Part shown: positions 12,601 through 25,919 of the stretch, in pieces
Layout: the number at the start of each line of letters is the position of its first letter
Numbering within the stretch: position 1 is the stretch's first letter
Program-made: the position numbers and the translations under genes
Notes under the pieces: model-generated
Told to the model about the DNA's origin: nothing
The model's input: the letters and a program-made list of their open reading frames with translations, nothing else
Databases searched by the model: none
Source: Linepithema humile
Lineage: Eukaryota > Arthropoda > Insecta > Hymenoptera > Formicidae
NCBI RefSeq assembly: GCF_040581485.1
Contig: NC_090134.1
Location: 4,464,001-4,528,000, forward strand
DNA: 64,000 bases
Direction of reading: 5' to 3'

Positions 12601-15600
12601 AGCTATAAAATTAATAGGAACTATGATGATAATTTATTTTACGTATTTTATTTCGTAATATAAAAATTGTTAAAAAATGTGAATTATTAACAAACGATCA
12701 CATTTATTCTAGTGTGTCGTATTTAATTGTTTTTATTTAAAGTCTTCTAAGATAGTTTTTTACTTAGCGCTTTCTATTTACGGATTTAGAAAACAATTGA
12801 ATTTAAAACCCGTCACATTTCCTTCTGTATTCCCTTTTGTATTTGTGTATTTCTTTCCGACCCATAACCGGCTTTAAGTTTACGAAATATAATAATATCG
12901 AGCGCCACCGAAATCAAAGAAATCTTCCATAATCCAGCCGGCGGTCTCCTTCGTGGTCCTCCGGACGACCCGTCAGACCACAAAATATACTTGAAATTAC
13001 GATCTATCCAGTCGGAGGGACGTTTTCTTGCCCTCGATTCGGTTCCGAGGAAGCGAGAAGAAGGTCTCCGGTCCTTCGCGAAATTACTCAACGCGCGGAT
13101 GTGTGCGTTGTATCGTGTGCGTCGATATCGCTGCACACACACTACCAGCCATTCACACGCTTGCAGTTGCGTCGATATTCGCACATCCACATCCATCGCG
13201 CTGGTATATCGGTCTCGCGCACACATTGACTGGAGAACCCCACGGCGGGGAGCGTAGGTGAAGCCGAAGAGAGGATACCCCACAGCCCTCTTCGTTTCCC
13301 TCACACCGGGTCGACGCCGGCGACCAATGAAATCGCGAGTCCGGGGCGGTGCCTTTGGCGTCGGCCAACATGGCAGCTCTTCGTCTTGCTCGCCCGCCGG
13401 CGGACACAGTGCGGAGGAAGATCCACTTCGTACGTCTCTCGTCGATACTCCCGTTTCCACCTATTGTTTCCTCGCACGTTTCATTGTCGCGGCGCCTCGA
13501 GCCGCGTCTTCTTTCGCCGGCCGGCCGCCAGAAATTTCACGATGCAGTGACCCATGTAATTCGGACCGGATGGACATATCTATAGCATTGTTTTCAGTAA
13601 ACGCCAGGCACGATTCGGTCCGATCGGACAGCTCACGCCGTCCGACGCCGGACGTGAGGTGAAGTGCAAGCGACAGGTGAAATCGGCTATCACGATAATT
13701 GTATCATTCTTAATTTACAGCTTGCCTTGCGCGAGAAATACGACAAAGTGCCCGCTACTCCAATTTCACTCGAAATCTGATTCATCCTGTCCTATGATAT
13801 CCTTTAAGTAAATCTTGTATGTGATCTAATGTGATTAATTCGTCTGATTATTTAGACTAAATTCAAGATTTCTTTCTATGAATCCTTTGATGAATTTAGA
13901 TTGAATTTTTTCTGAACAAAAAACACAGAAAAATTCAAATTTTAGAACAGCGAACATTGGACGCGAAGGGTCAATGACAAATATATGATCTTACGGTATC
14001 AATTTCAGATACAAAAATTATTCGAAAAAATGACAGATTGGAGTAATCAAATTTTGGCAATCTCTGATTTGAAGATTCGCAAGATTGATGTTAAAATAAT
14101 AGATATACTTGATGATTTGCAGTCCGATCTACAAGTCTCATGATTTCATCACCCGTCGCTTGCATAACGATTAAAAGGGTTGCGTAATTAAGATCTAATG
14201 ATATTGCAATTTAATTAAAGAATACATAATCAGCGTTGATTTTAATCGTAATATTTTGTTTAAAAATAATTTGTTAATGAGTATATATAGCGATACACGT
14301 ATACGCTCTTTTAAGTCATGTTCCCGGTTTTCGTTTCTGTCCGATTTATCGTTCGGTCAAACTCGGAAAATGTTTCTTCTTTAAATTCGAACGCCTTCAC
14401 AACCAAGTGTATAGGGTGCGCCAATAATATATCATTACAGGATTTTAGGCGACTTTGGAAACGGAGTTTTGGCGCGAGCCGCAGCTAATCTCTCATGTAG
14501 ATAATAATGACTGGAAAAGCATTGTACGTCTGCCCGCGGAAAATTCATTTGGCCTGAAGCTCCGCATAACTTATAATGGCTTAGGTGATATCGCAAATTA
14601 TTTTCCCACCGTGGCCCCCCCGGATTAAGCAACGCCTGCCTAAAATAATTATCCCTGTCCTATCTGCGCCAATGATAATGTTCCTATAAATACCTTAAAA
14701 GCTAAGAGCCCGCACTTGAATTTTCCAACGCTCCAGGTAATCGTCCTATCGCGCAGTCCTATCGATGGTCAAATCTTAAACGACCGAAAATTGTTGCACA
14801 CAATTAATCAGGATCAAATCACTTTATCTTTAAAAAAATTATGTACAGCTTGATATTAATTGATGCTCATTGATTATTGCGAGCACGAAATTTATTAAAT
14901 GTAGAATGTTAGTGGTCGAATCCTTAAAAGTAATCGCATTTATGATATTTTGTGAAATATTTTGCCAATTAAATTACGTTTTTTAATTTCAAGATTAAAA
15001 TGCAACATTTTTTTCGAATGTTTTTTCTATTTATCCTGCAAAAAAAAAATGCATCCGTGCATGGTTTGAGCGTAGACGGCCGCGTGTGTCGCTCATACGA
15101 CGCGAGTATATGTTCAAGGACCGACGTAAAGATAAGTTCCTTCCACGAAAACAGTAGGAACAAAGATTGTAAGAAGGTGTGAAACGAGGCACGTGCTCCG
15201 CTGCACGCTCATATATCACGACCCTTTCCATTCTCTCTCTTTTTCCGTCGCTCGTCCGCTCCTTTTTTTTTTTTTTACTTCTTTCTTTGCATCTCTCTGT
15301 CATTCCGACGCTGCAAAGATGCAGGGATGGCGGCAGTCTATGAATATTCTCGTTCGCCCCGGCAATGAAATGATGAACGATACCCCCGTCCGCCATCACC
15401 CCGTCTCGACGCGCAGCCCGCGCCTTTTGCCGGCGCTCTACCGAAAAGAAGAGCCTCACGCTCGGTTTCCTCCCGCGGTTCCTCCATGCGAACCGTACCA
15501 TCGGTTCCTTAAACTTCTGCGAGCGTCGAAACCACCCTCGATCTCATTTATCAAAATCAAGTCACCGCTATTGGCAACCGACGTAATTGCTCGAAGACGT

Positions 15601-16873
15601 AGCGCGCGTTCGACGGAATCGTTAAGACCTATTTAGACGGTCTATTTAGGCGGTTTCTAAAACTGGATCGTTACAGCGTAGTTTCAAAATATACTGTCAA
15701 TCAGGGTGATCTTACCTAATTTCTTTCGACTCCTTAATTTCATTATTTAAGAATAAAGATTATTTTAAATAGAAAATTATTGCATACGACACGAGTTAAC
15801 GTGAAAAATAGTGTTTAACGACGAAGAGGGAGATATTAAGAGAATCAGAAATGTTATTAAATAATGTACTTTATGCGACATGTTATTTTGTTACATAGCG
15901 CATATGGCAGAAATTGACGGTAACAACTATTTGCGATTCGCGCGGGATATTTATCGTATCTCGATGATAATTTCTCTCGGGAACAAAGCCAGCTTGGCAA
16001 CTTTAGGGCGATTTAAAGCGAGACAACTTTGTTTCTCGGGAGGTATTATCATCGTGGTGTAATAAATGTTGCAGCCACAACTGGGAGAATTCCCCTAATT
16101 CTCCGGGCAATAAAAATTCTCTGCTGTTTGAAGGAAAATTAGAATAGCCCGCTTTACCGACTACGTTTTTGTAATTGCGCAGTGATTACTCCGTGACTTT
16201 TATTTTTGCGGCGATTTTAGCGGCGAGTCGCCCCGACATGTTTGATTTCGTGGCGAGCGCGATTCGCCGCGATTTGAACGGCGCGCGGCGGCGCGTCTCC
16301 TCTTATGACTGACAGCTCATAAAATCTTATCGTCTGTTGTTCGGCGCGAGCAAACGGACCCCTCCCGACGCTATCGCCTCTCTTGGGTTTACGTGTAAAT
16401 ACGAGAAACGATTAAGCGCGAGCAATCCTCTCGCCAGCTTCCAAACATTTTCTCGTCGTTCTACGTAAATTCTCCCGCATCGTAACTTTTTTTTTCTCGG
16501 CTGGCCAATGTTTCCCAATGTTTGCGCGTGTCGTAAACGTTTTTTCGCTAAGTAACCGCAATATGAAGATACAAAAGATCCGGAAATTACGATCACTTTC
16601 AATGCCCGCGAATTCTTCCGCTAATTAAATTACATTTCTTTTATTAAAATTTTTTCTATTTTTTGTCCTTAATCTCTTTCGAAAACTATGTTTAAAATTA
16701 ATATTACTTTAATTGAAGAAAGACTTTCTTATCCACGATTATTTATATCTTTGATTATATATTTATTTACTTTTATTATCAAATTCTTTTATTTTTAATC
16801 GTTAATAATTCGATAAGATTAATAGTTTAATATCAAATCAATCGTCACCTTCTCCTTCATTTATTAATTTCAG
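6691..16873. other. Gene-poor region: AT-rich DNA with CpG-rich islands
   Basis: Long AT-rich stretches (about 6700-9000, 13700-15000) are interrupted by CpG-rich blocks near 9000-9260, 10080-10640, 11640-11870, 12950-13680, 15180-15640 and 16200-16460. The longest open frame of the window is here (12813..13460, minus, 215 codons), but it starts at GTG, is arginine/serine-rich, and overlaps other open frames on both strands. No exon is supported. The islands may be enhancers or merely GC-biased DNA. Confidence 0.55.
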
Positions 16874-17080
16874 ATTAATCCGGGATGCTCCATTTTACGG
16901 TTGGCACCGGTAATTATGTCTACCAGGCGGGTATAATAAACGTTGATGATGGTTACGACACATGTGAGTATGAAATGACATTTTTTCTTACGTTCTCGAT
17001 AACCGCGAGTCAGATGACAACGATCAACGATAAGATTATGAAAGATAAAGAGGCATCTATTTCTGCCATTTCCGAAGCAG
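16874..17080 (+). other. Candidate exon (acceptor plus GCAG|GTGAGG donor)
   Basis: An acceptor (TTAATTTCAG) ends at 16873 and a near-consensus donor GCAG|GTGAGG lies at 17080/17081; a second donor GTGAGT lies at 16964. An ATG at 16885 opens 65 codons plus one base to the downstream donor, and the frame closes seven codons later. An in-frame TAA sits just before the ATG, so this would be a start exon with a spliced 5' UTR. The peptide (MLHFTVGTG... ending SISAISEA) is AT-codon-rich with a short hydrophobic segment, and I do not recognise it. It could equally be a non-coding or cryptic exon. Confidence 0.22.
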
Positions 17081-20000
17081 GTGAGGCAGCTATGAGTATA
17101 TGATTAATCTATTACAATATCAAATATTCAATACAACAGATGCAATTTAGAACAATAAATATCTTTGATATTACACAAAATCGTAAACAAAATTTAAAAA
17201 GTTATATAAAATAACTTAAAAATTATGAGATTGATTTCAAAATCAATGACATTGAATTATATTTGTTTTAAAATATAAATATAAAGATAAAATTTTGTAG
17301 AAAAAGATGAGTTTTTATAGATTTACGATTCAAAAATTGTTCAATACGAAATAATTGTAAGATTTCGATTTTTATGAGAACAAGTTTAGTAAGTTAAATC
17401 CGTTTGTTAACTGTCAGTAGTTGATTTTTTCTGTCAGTATTTTTTAAAATTAAAATATTTTTATTACTATTACATTTGAATTTAGAAATGCTTATTTTGA
17501 AAGTTGATAAAATTTGATTTGCAATGGTTTTTTTTTAGACTATTGTGTCTTATTTCTTAATTTTATTACGTCTCTTATCACCGAATCCGCTTTAGCAGTC
17601 GATTTTTATTTAATTTTTTACCCTCGTCTCTTATGTACTTATCGTTTATAATTACCTGATAAGAAGCGGACTTACTTTGATGACCTTGACGTACGTCAAT
17701 CATCCTCGCGACAACGGTAATTGTTACGTGTTCGTCCCTCGAGAGTCGTACGTGTGCGACGTATAGATATGTTATACGCGTCGCATATTCGCATCCGTCA
17801 GATTTTCCGCGTCTGTGAGTCGATGCGACACACGCTTCCCGTAGACGATCGTAGGGAAACCTTCAGGGGTGAAAACGCGCAGGGGATAGCGGCAATCTCC
17901 GTCGAAACGCATTTCTCACCGCCGCGGTTGGAAATGAAATATTCCGGTGTTTTTTTTTTTTATTTGGGCATTGGATACTCGCTATATTGGAAAGATATGT
18001 AGACTTAACAAAACGTGCGAGAATATTTGAGCACAGAATATTTAAATTAAAATGATAGTAAAAGTTCAATTTTTTTTAATGGAATGATAAATTAAAGTGG
18101 AATAGAATATCGTTCCACCATTTTTATCCTTTATTTAACAATTATTTAATATTTACATATACAGTTTGTACAGAGTGTTTGAGCAGGATCGACTTCGATT
18201 TTCACGAGGATAAAATATAAAGCGAGTTACTATTGCAATTGATCATACCTGCAACCATTTCCTCTCGCTAATAATTTGCATGCTCGAGATGTGTCACGAA
18301 TGTACAAAAGAGTCGAAATGGCAGGAACAACCCTCGGAGTTGCGTCGCGTCGGGGCACGCACGGGAGGGCGCGTCGAGGGCGCGTGTCCGCGTTCCCACG
18401 TGTCGACGACGCCGGGGGTCGTATCGGCGCACACGTTGTGTGCCGTCGTTCCGTCACGTTTCTCACTCGCGCGGATTCTACACCGATATTTGCCCTACTC
18501 GCGGCTGTAAGTGGGCGCGACCGACCTACGACAGACAATCTCGAAACTCTGCGCAAACAATCGACTGCCTCTCGTAACGATACGATCTCCCGTTCGCGCG
18601 TATTGCACTCTCGTCGTTTTTCCACTCGTGATAAATGTGATAGCTTCCTTACGCAGGATTAATCTTGATCCTCTTTAAGAGGAATTTGTATGAATCTCAT
18701 TGTTGTATAAATTGTATTGGAATTATATTTTACTTAAATATTTTGCACTTATCGGGAATAAATTTCTATATTTCTAGAATATTTCAAATTTCTATAATAC
18801 GTCAAAAAAGTAAGAAAAATTGATTATGCAATTTTAGCAGAATACTATTTTTTGCTTTTTTTTTAAATTTTATGATTTATAATTATATTCCCAACGTTTA
18901 TTTATTTCACGAGAAGTACAAAGGATTCATCTCGTCTAATAGTTATACATTAGAATTAACAGTACTCGCAATCGTGACGATTAAATGTATACGTAAGTCC
19001 GAGAGAGATTTCACGAAGAGACCGGCGACCAAGTCCTCGGAGGGAGCGAGGAAGAAAGCGTTAATTAACTAAAATCAGATCCGGATAATCGAAATAATCT
19101 CCGGGGCCGCAACGAGAAGGGATTAGGCGTCTACCGAAATACTAATCCATTTGTTATACACCACCAGCAGTAAAATCTATCCTCTCGGTCGCGTTTCTAG
19201 AACGTTGTTATTTTAGGTGATATCTGAGAGTACGACGACGGAGATGCGAGGGGGAACGGTGAATAGATTGAGGAGAGGCAGAAGGGAGACGGAGGACGGT
19301 CGTCGTCGCGCAGGTTGTGGGTCGAGCCTTAGCGAGGGAAGCGCCCGAGGACCCTCGAAGGTAATCTTGGCTCGTTCGCGGAGGGTTGCATTTTGATCCC
19401 CGGAGCTTCCGCAGCGGCACGATCTCTCCGCGCCACCACCGCGTCCGGACTCACGCATTTACTATAATTAGAACTCCCTAATTAACGAGCAAACGTCGCA
19501 CGGGGCTGTCGTAATCTCGGGCTTGACCTTCCACCGTCGTTTAGACGCCTTTTCTCGCCCCGCGTTTTAATCCGCCTTCTTTCTCTTTTTCCCTTCCCCT
19601 CCAGCTGCCCACTCGCGGGAGATCAAGAAAAAGTGTAGGTTGCGCGTAGCACCGAAATTTATTCCGCTCTCTTTATTTCGAGATTAGGAGAGACATATGT
19701 ATATAGTAAGCGCGATGTGTTCGAGGATTGTCGAAAAGCGTATGCGATTCAAATTTTCAATTTACTCTTTTAGCAAAGAAAACATATGTGTCATTAGATT
19801 TTTTAATTATTATTAAACATCTCTGCGGTACTTGATATTTATATGGAGATGCTTGGAACAATTTTAAAATCTCGTAATTTGTAATTTCCTCACACTAATC
19901 ATATACACGTATGTGTGTATTTATATACTAATTTCATGAATCGACGTGAAAAGGGTGTTTCTTAAACATATTTCAAGCGATCCTTAATCCTCTCGTTTGG

Positions 20001-22796
20001 TCGCACACGGCGGTGGAGTTCTTTAAAGCTCGTGGACGAGAAATGATAACACGTTCCCCGCGCGTTTGTTCCCACCGCACTCGAAATCACGCGAGACATA
20101 ATGTCAACTCCCGACACTGTCGTGCAAACTCAATGTTCCTTTCCCATAGGACGAGTTGTTTTAAAATAACTTTAAAATATTGAGTAAACAGTGTGCAGGC
20201 GTGCGACCGAATTGAGTAGAAATTAAAAAATAAGCTTCCTAAGCTGCCACCCTCTGATAGGTCTAATTCGTTAGAGAGAGGGTAACCTTTTCATTGAGTA
20301 CCAGTGGGGACCGGGAAACAGAAAATAAATAGAAGTCAGGGGGGGTAACTTCCTTTATAGGATTGCTCTCTATTTAATGGAACATCAATAAAATTTCATT
20401 GAGATGTGAGATTTTGCATTTTAAATTTACACAGAATACAGACGAAGTACAAAGTAGCTTGACAAATAGTCAAATATCGCAGTACAAATATCGCATAAAA
20501 TTCTTAATATTATAATTACTGAATAAGTCTTAAAAGATAAATATTGTAAAATGTTACAAAGATAAAAATTTAAAGAAGAAAACTTGGTTTACAATATGAA
20601 AAATATTGCTATAAGATTTGCGTGTAGTATTATTTGTATTCTAATATAAAATTCCTTCATATTGTAAAATAATTAGCAAAAATATTGATTTAACAATTCA
20701 AGAAGCGATGAATTAAAATGAAAATTACATAGTATGACATCTAATTAATTTAGTATGCTGCTGTTTATCATTCGATGTGTCATTTGCGGCTTTGTCTACT
20801 TAGATGAAACGACGGTAGAAGAACGATTTCGAAAGAAACGATAAAACCCGATGGGTGGGTGCCAGTGTGCACCGCGCTGATAAATATAACGTAACAAGTT
20901 CAGTGGAATAACAGCTTCATCCTGAGGGGATCAATGCGACTTTGCTTCGACTTTCACGCAGAATTTCCTTCTGGAAAAGCATACGCGTGAAAGAATCGAA
21001 TAGATAGAGTGAAGTCGATATAAATATGGTCTTCACAATAACAGTATCATTGTGTCATTATTTAATCATTGTTTATGTAAAAGTGTTTTCATAAATATTG
21101 AAATGCTATGGCAATTAAAATTAATTTTTTAAAATGATTATAATACACGTCATTGGCGATTTAATATGCATCGCATCTTTATGTCATTAAGTTAAATAAT
21201 CCGATTTGATCGTACTAATTTTTGTTCCATTATTTTTGTTTGATCAATTTTATTGCAAAATGAGCATTAATTCATCCTTGCTTCAGCACGGTGTACAATC
21301 TCACGCTTTTATCAAGTGCGAATTTCATTGTTGAATGCCATGAATAACGCTCGAATTGATGCTTTTTTACCTAAATTGATTGCGTCCGACGGAGCATATC
21401 GCGACCGGCCGTTAATTTGCAATGACGAAGAAGACCTCCATTTTCTTAACGGGGGCGGCAAAACTACGCGACCGTAAAAAGTAAATTAAATAAGAATTAA
21501 ATACAAATAAAACCGCTCAGCCAAGTAATTGGCTGGTAACCTCGCCCGTTGCCTGACGACCGTCTGAGATCGTTCTACTCTTATACCGCACCCGGCGCCT
21601 CTCTCCGCCGCTATACCGGGAAAGAAAAAGAATCCGCGTCAATAGACACGCGCCGCCGCGTAATCCGCAGAAAAATAGCTATCTTTGGGACTGCCGCGTT
21701 TACGATTAATCGACATAATCACAAGCAACGAATCGCCGTGGCTCGACGCGCAATATGTAACAAGTTCAAATAATAAATAGTGCGGAAACTCTGGCTTTTC
21801 TAAATTTTCAATATAAAAATAATGAAAAAAAAACACGAAAATTTATCATCACGCACCGTTGCGTTTTGTTCGGCAAAGAAGAGCTCGGAGAATAGGGTCA
21901 GAGAGAGAGAAAGGGAGAGAAAGAGGAAGAGTGTCATACCATGTCTCACAGCCGAGATGGAGTTTTCGTGACGAGACGGTCGGCGGGGCAATCATGGCCG
22001 GATTAGACGTATGTATAAGGATCGTGCTGCCTACTCCCGCCCGGCGGAGTGAGAGAGGCTGCCGGAGGGTTGCGAGCCGGGTCAAACGGGTCGCAAGATA
22101 GACGCGGGGATGAGAAGCATAAATGATATTCCATGAGGAGCATATGCGTGCGGAGATGGCTCCTCCTCCGCGCGGGCCTTCTCGGCGGAGGGTGGCTCCA
22201 CTGTCACCCCGAGCTGGCAGCGGGGCGCTGGTTTATTACAAACAAGGATTACCCGGGTAATGGGACATTCTGTCCCTTCGGCTCACTGTCGAGCCGAGCT
22301 GAGAACTCGGTGCGCACTGACTCACGCTTCTGCCTGTTCGCTCTGCCGATCTTCCGACCGCCTGTACGTCGGACTGTCAAAGGGGCGAAAGTACGAGCGG
22401 CAGCCGGGAGATCTCCGATCGCGATAACCAAGACGTACTCGTGAAGCACTGAGCCATCGGGTAAATTTGTCAACACAATCAGATAAGGATAATCGGACAG
22501 TCGGATAGTTGTTCACGCGGTGAAACAACGGCGACGATTGACGCGATTTAATCATACGCGTCCTCATGACACTCGGGAATCTTAATACGATCAATTTCGC
22601 GCCTATATTACCTTAACGTTGACGATTTACTGCTCCTCTGAGTGCCGCGAGCGCTCCAAATTGCAAATCTCGGCAGATTATGCCAATAGCGATAATGGTA
22701 TTTGTAAAAGCAGAGACTTCATTCGGCGAATTGCAGGTTTCAGCTTAATCCGAACGTTCTCCAAGCGTGCCGCTCAAACACTGTCCAAATCCGTGT
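17081..22796. other. Gene-poor region between candidate exon and CFAP276
   Basis: AT-rich DNA with CpG-rich blocks near 17680-17940, 18270-18660, 19000-19640, 21540-21720 and 21850-22600. A minus-strand open frame (18230..18625, GTG start) ends a few codons beyond a good donor (GCAG|GTATGA near 18248), but it is arginine-rich and overlaps other frames. A GA-rich run lies at about 21898-21930. An ATTAAA on the minus strand at 22552..22547 is a possible polyadenylation signal for the gene to the right. Confidence 0.5.
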
Positions 22797-23574
22797 TTAA
22801 ATACTGTAAAAAGTTCCGTCGATTTTGCGACTGTATCCGGGATTCGATTGGTCCATATGAGGACCCTCGATATTTAATTTCACGCTGCTCGGATGAATTC
22901 TCCGTGGTAAAGTTGAGCCGCTATAACACTTCGATTTATCCGCCGATAAAGGTGCCCGAACTAACGATTTAAGTTCCTCGTCCGGATGACCGCTCACGTG
23001 CATCGGTCTATCGGGTTTAGGCGGTTCCGGCACAATCTGAAAATATTCAGGCATATATCGACATATATATCAACTTATTTTTTACATTAAAAATTTGTTT
23101 ATTACCGACATTCGAATGATATGATACATTTATGTAATTCGATATGTACCTTGATCTCATTCCGCAAGACGCGCCAAGTTTCCTTGCCAAGCGTTTCCGG
23201 CTGCATCGGCACGTACATCTTTGGCACCAAAGTATCTCGGCTGTGAGCATAAACGCTGGTTAGCGCGAAATCGAGAGCATCTTTCGGCACCTGTAAAAAC
23301 AGTCGTGTATGTCGGAAAAAAATCATGGCGCAATAAAAGTTTTACTTCTGTATGTCGAATGTCGAACCTGGAATCTGACGAATCGATGATCTTTGCGAAT
23401 GCTATTCAGAGTGTGATGAGCGAAGAGACGCTCGTGGGCGCTCAATTTGACGTTCCAGTCTCTGTCCGATGGTGAGACTTTGTCTCCCAATACGGGTCCG
23501 CGTGATATCCAAGCTCCTTCCCGGGAGACATCCGGCACAGGATAAGGATTCCGAACGTAGAATGCTTGCGCCAT
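22797..23574 (-). CDS. CFAP276: Cilia- and flagella-associated protein 276 homologue (three exons)
   Basis: Exons are 23368..23574, 23150..23290 and 22797..23036. The introns are 77 and 113 bp, start with GT (CAG|GTTCGA, AAG|GTACAT) and end with TTTTTACAG and TATTTTCAG. All junctions are phase 0 and join to 195 residues plus TAA. The protein has PKDALDFAL at residues 71-79, followed by a tyrosine/histidine pair (YAH, 83-85), and ends with NPGYSRKIDGTFYS (181-194). From memory, vertebrate CFAP276 (C1orf194, about 170 residues) has the same layout: PKD-LDF-L then Y-H in the middle and a C-terminal GYSRK-DG-F-S. Family knowledge: this is a microtubule inner protein in the lumen of axonemal doublets of motile cilia and flagella. 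In an insect the sperm tail is the expected site, and sensory cilia are possible. There is no signal peptide or membrane segment. The gene stands alone, with no neighbour within 15 kb. Plus-strand frames over it are shadows. Confidence 0.88.
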
Positions 23575-25596
23575 TGTGTTCCGATCTATCAGTGTTACTT
23601 GAGAATATATAATACATACGAGTCAATTTTCTAGAAGTCTCGAATCATCTCAACCCTAATATTATTGCGAATTAAAAGCGATGTCCTGTCAACGAGTCGA
23701 TCAATTAGTTTACCGAGAGAAGTGCGCAGGCAAATGTAAAATTATCGGCTATTCACGTGTTTTAGAGATTCTAGTTAACAAGTTAAATTAGCTCATTCTC
23801 AATTTTTCTCTAGAAAACTTTTTATCTACGAGAAACGATCTAGAAATAAAGCATCGAGATATTTACAACTTTTATAACTTTATTACAAAGTTGGATTTAT
23901 TCCAATATATATGTCTTATTTATTTTGCTTTTAATTACTCTAATATTTCGTTCATATTTTTCGAAATATATTTCTAATTAATTAAAGCGAACGTCTTCGC
24001 TATGCTTTTATTTATACGAGCATTATTCTCCTGCATTGTAACTCCATAGCTTCCTGTAAATCTAAAAACTTCCCCTGTACTTCGTAAATCTATAGTAAAC
24101 AACGGCAAACCGCGTTCGACCACGGTGCTCAAGTGCTCGCATCCGGTCTCGCGCGGTCTGTTTCTTTGGGATTAAGATGCGTCTCTACCGCAACTTGACC
24201 ATAGGGCAACACTCGAGTTGACTCGCGGCTCGCGTGGATTCCTCATTTACAAACGAGACCGACCTTAATTCATGCCAACGGTCTGCATCGTATCACTCTC
24301 TACGGGGTGTCCACTTATCGTTCCTTCCGCTCCTTCTCACTTTCGTGGTGCCACGATACTTGGATGCTCTTTAAGGGTAAGCACCTAAAGCTTCCCGAAA
24401 TCATTTATGAATGCTTTCGCGTTGTGAAAGGGCCTATTGTGAAATTCAGTCGAGATTTTTCATAAATAATGCCATTCATACGCTCCTTTTGCGCTTATCC
24501 TTTTGAACTTAACTCTTGTCAGTTGTGTGCTACCGAAGTTTTATCGTAGACAATGATGCAAGTATTAATTGAATCCGACAGTTGTGAATAAGTTTATAGC
24601 AGTTTAGATGTTTGGGGACCAACTTATACCTTGAAAGAAAAAAATTACAAAATATTGACATTAAAACACTGATAATAAATTTGAAGCTATTTAAATGTAA
24701 ATTCCAAACTTTTAATTTATACGAATTCTCGTGATTGCACAGAGCAATTTTCTCTCCGATTTTTATATATTATCTCTCTGAAACAAAATGCGCGTTTACG
24801 TAATTGTTACTGTTTGCATGTCTAGTATCGGGTTTTCGAGGAGTTTTTTGCTTAAAACTACAGAATGATCCTAGGAATCGCGAATCGCTGTCGCATGCAC
24901 CGGGATCTCCCCGCATTTAACGTGTTTTGCTCAGGAGGTGGTCGGCCACGGCCAACGCCGACGTCCAATATTAAACCCGCAGTAATTTATGTTAGCGCGA
25001 GAGCGTGCATAATGCTGTTTGTATAAAGCGCTACCGCCACGTGTCGACTCGTGCCGACGGTACGTATCACTCCCTCCTGCCTGTCCTTTAATTCTCGTGT
25101 AGGCGACGCGCAAAATCCCGGCCAGTACATACGCATGCCATTCTAAATGCATCCTTACGCCTTGAATGCTCAGACACATAAAGAGAGAATAATATTCCGG
25201 TCCGTTGGTCGGATCCTGTATTTGTATTAAGCGAACTTTTTCCAATTTTTAATTTTATAAAAACTTGTCCACTTTTTAAATTCTAGAAAGTTTTTATAGT
25301 TTTATGTTAAAAATATTGCAGATTTTTATATATATATTTTTTTTTCATTTGAAATGAGTCATAAATATTCGATTTTTATTTTCTGCAATATGACATCGTC
25401 GACGATAATCCTCATATTAGTTAAATAAATCTCGAACGAAAAATTGGCACCCTTTTATTTCGCGGCAGATGCGCTTATTACACAATGTAGGATTGCTACT
25501 CGCGGAGGGTGGAAGAGCGCGATCATCTTCCGCGTCATTGCTCGTTCGACCTCTCCTTCGGGGCATCAGCCCGGGTTATACGACGGGGAGACGACA

Positions 25597-25620
25597 CGCG
25601 TAATCGCGTAATCGCGTAAT
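25597..25620. repeat. Three tandem copies of CGCGTAAT
   Basis: Three perfect 8-bp units lie in a CpG-rich block. The unit contains CGCG, which is unusual for a microsatellite in AT-rich DNA. Confidence 0.9.
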
Positions 25621-25889
25621 CGTGGCGCGTGCTGAAGTTCGGGTTGCGGGAGCTTTGCGTGCGTCTACACTGGCACACGTGCGACGTTGTACACCCTGAA
25701 TCAACAGCGATCGCGAATCGCACAGATCTATTCGTGAACGTCAAACGGACGCGTCCGTCCGCCCGGGCGGCGGCGAATCCCGGCAGCGCGTTTTACGAGA
25801 TAATCGGCACAACGACCTGAACAGGATTACCGTCGACTATCATAAGCGCATCAAGTGTGCTCCGACCGAAATGACGACACTAATTAAGC

Positions 25890-25919
25890 AAAATACGATC
25901 ATGAAAATGATCGTATTTT
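25890..25919. repeat. Perfect 13-bp hairpin with GAAA loop
   Basis: The arms at 25890..25902 and 25907..25919 are exact reverse complements (AAAATACGATCAT) around the tetraloop GAAA. It lies where a CpG-rich block gives way to AT-rich DNA. No flanking gene or longer element explains it. Confidence 0.9.

Noticed and set aside
12813..13460. Longest open frame of the window (215 codons, minus strand)
   Set aside because: It starts at GTG, is arginine/serine-rich, overlaps other open frames on both strands in a CpG-rich block, and shows no domain.
18230..18625. 131-codon minus frame ending at a GCAG|GTATGA donor
   Set aside because: GTG start, arginine/threonine-rich, overlapped by open plus-strand frames; the donor alone is weak evidence.
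22619..22972. 117-codon plus-strand frame over the CFAP276 last exon
   Set aside because: It is the antisense shadow of a well-supported minus-strand exon.
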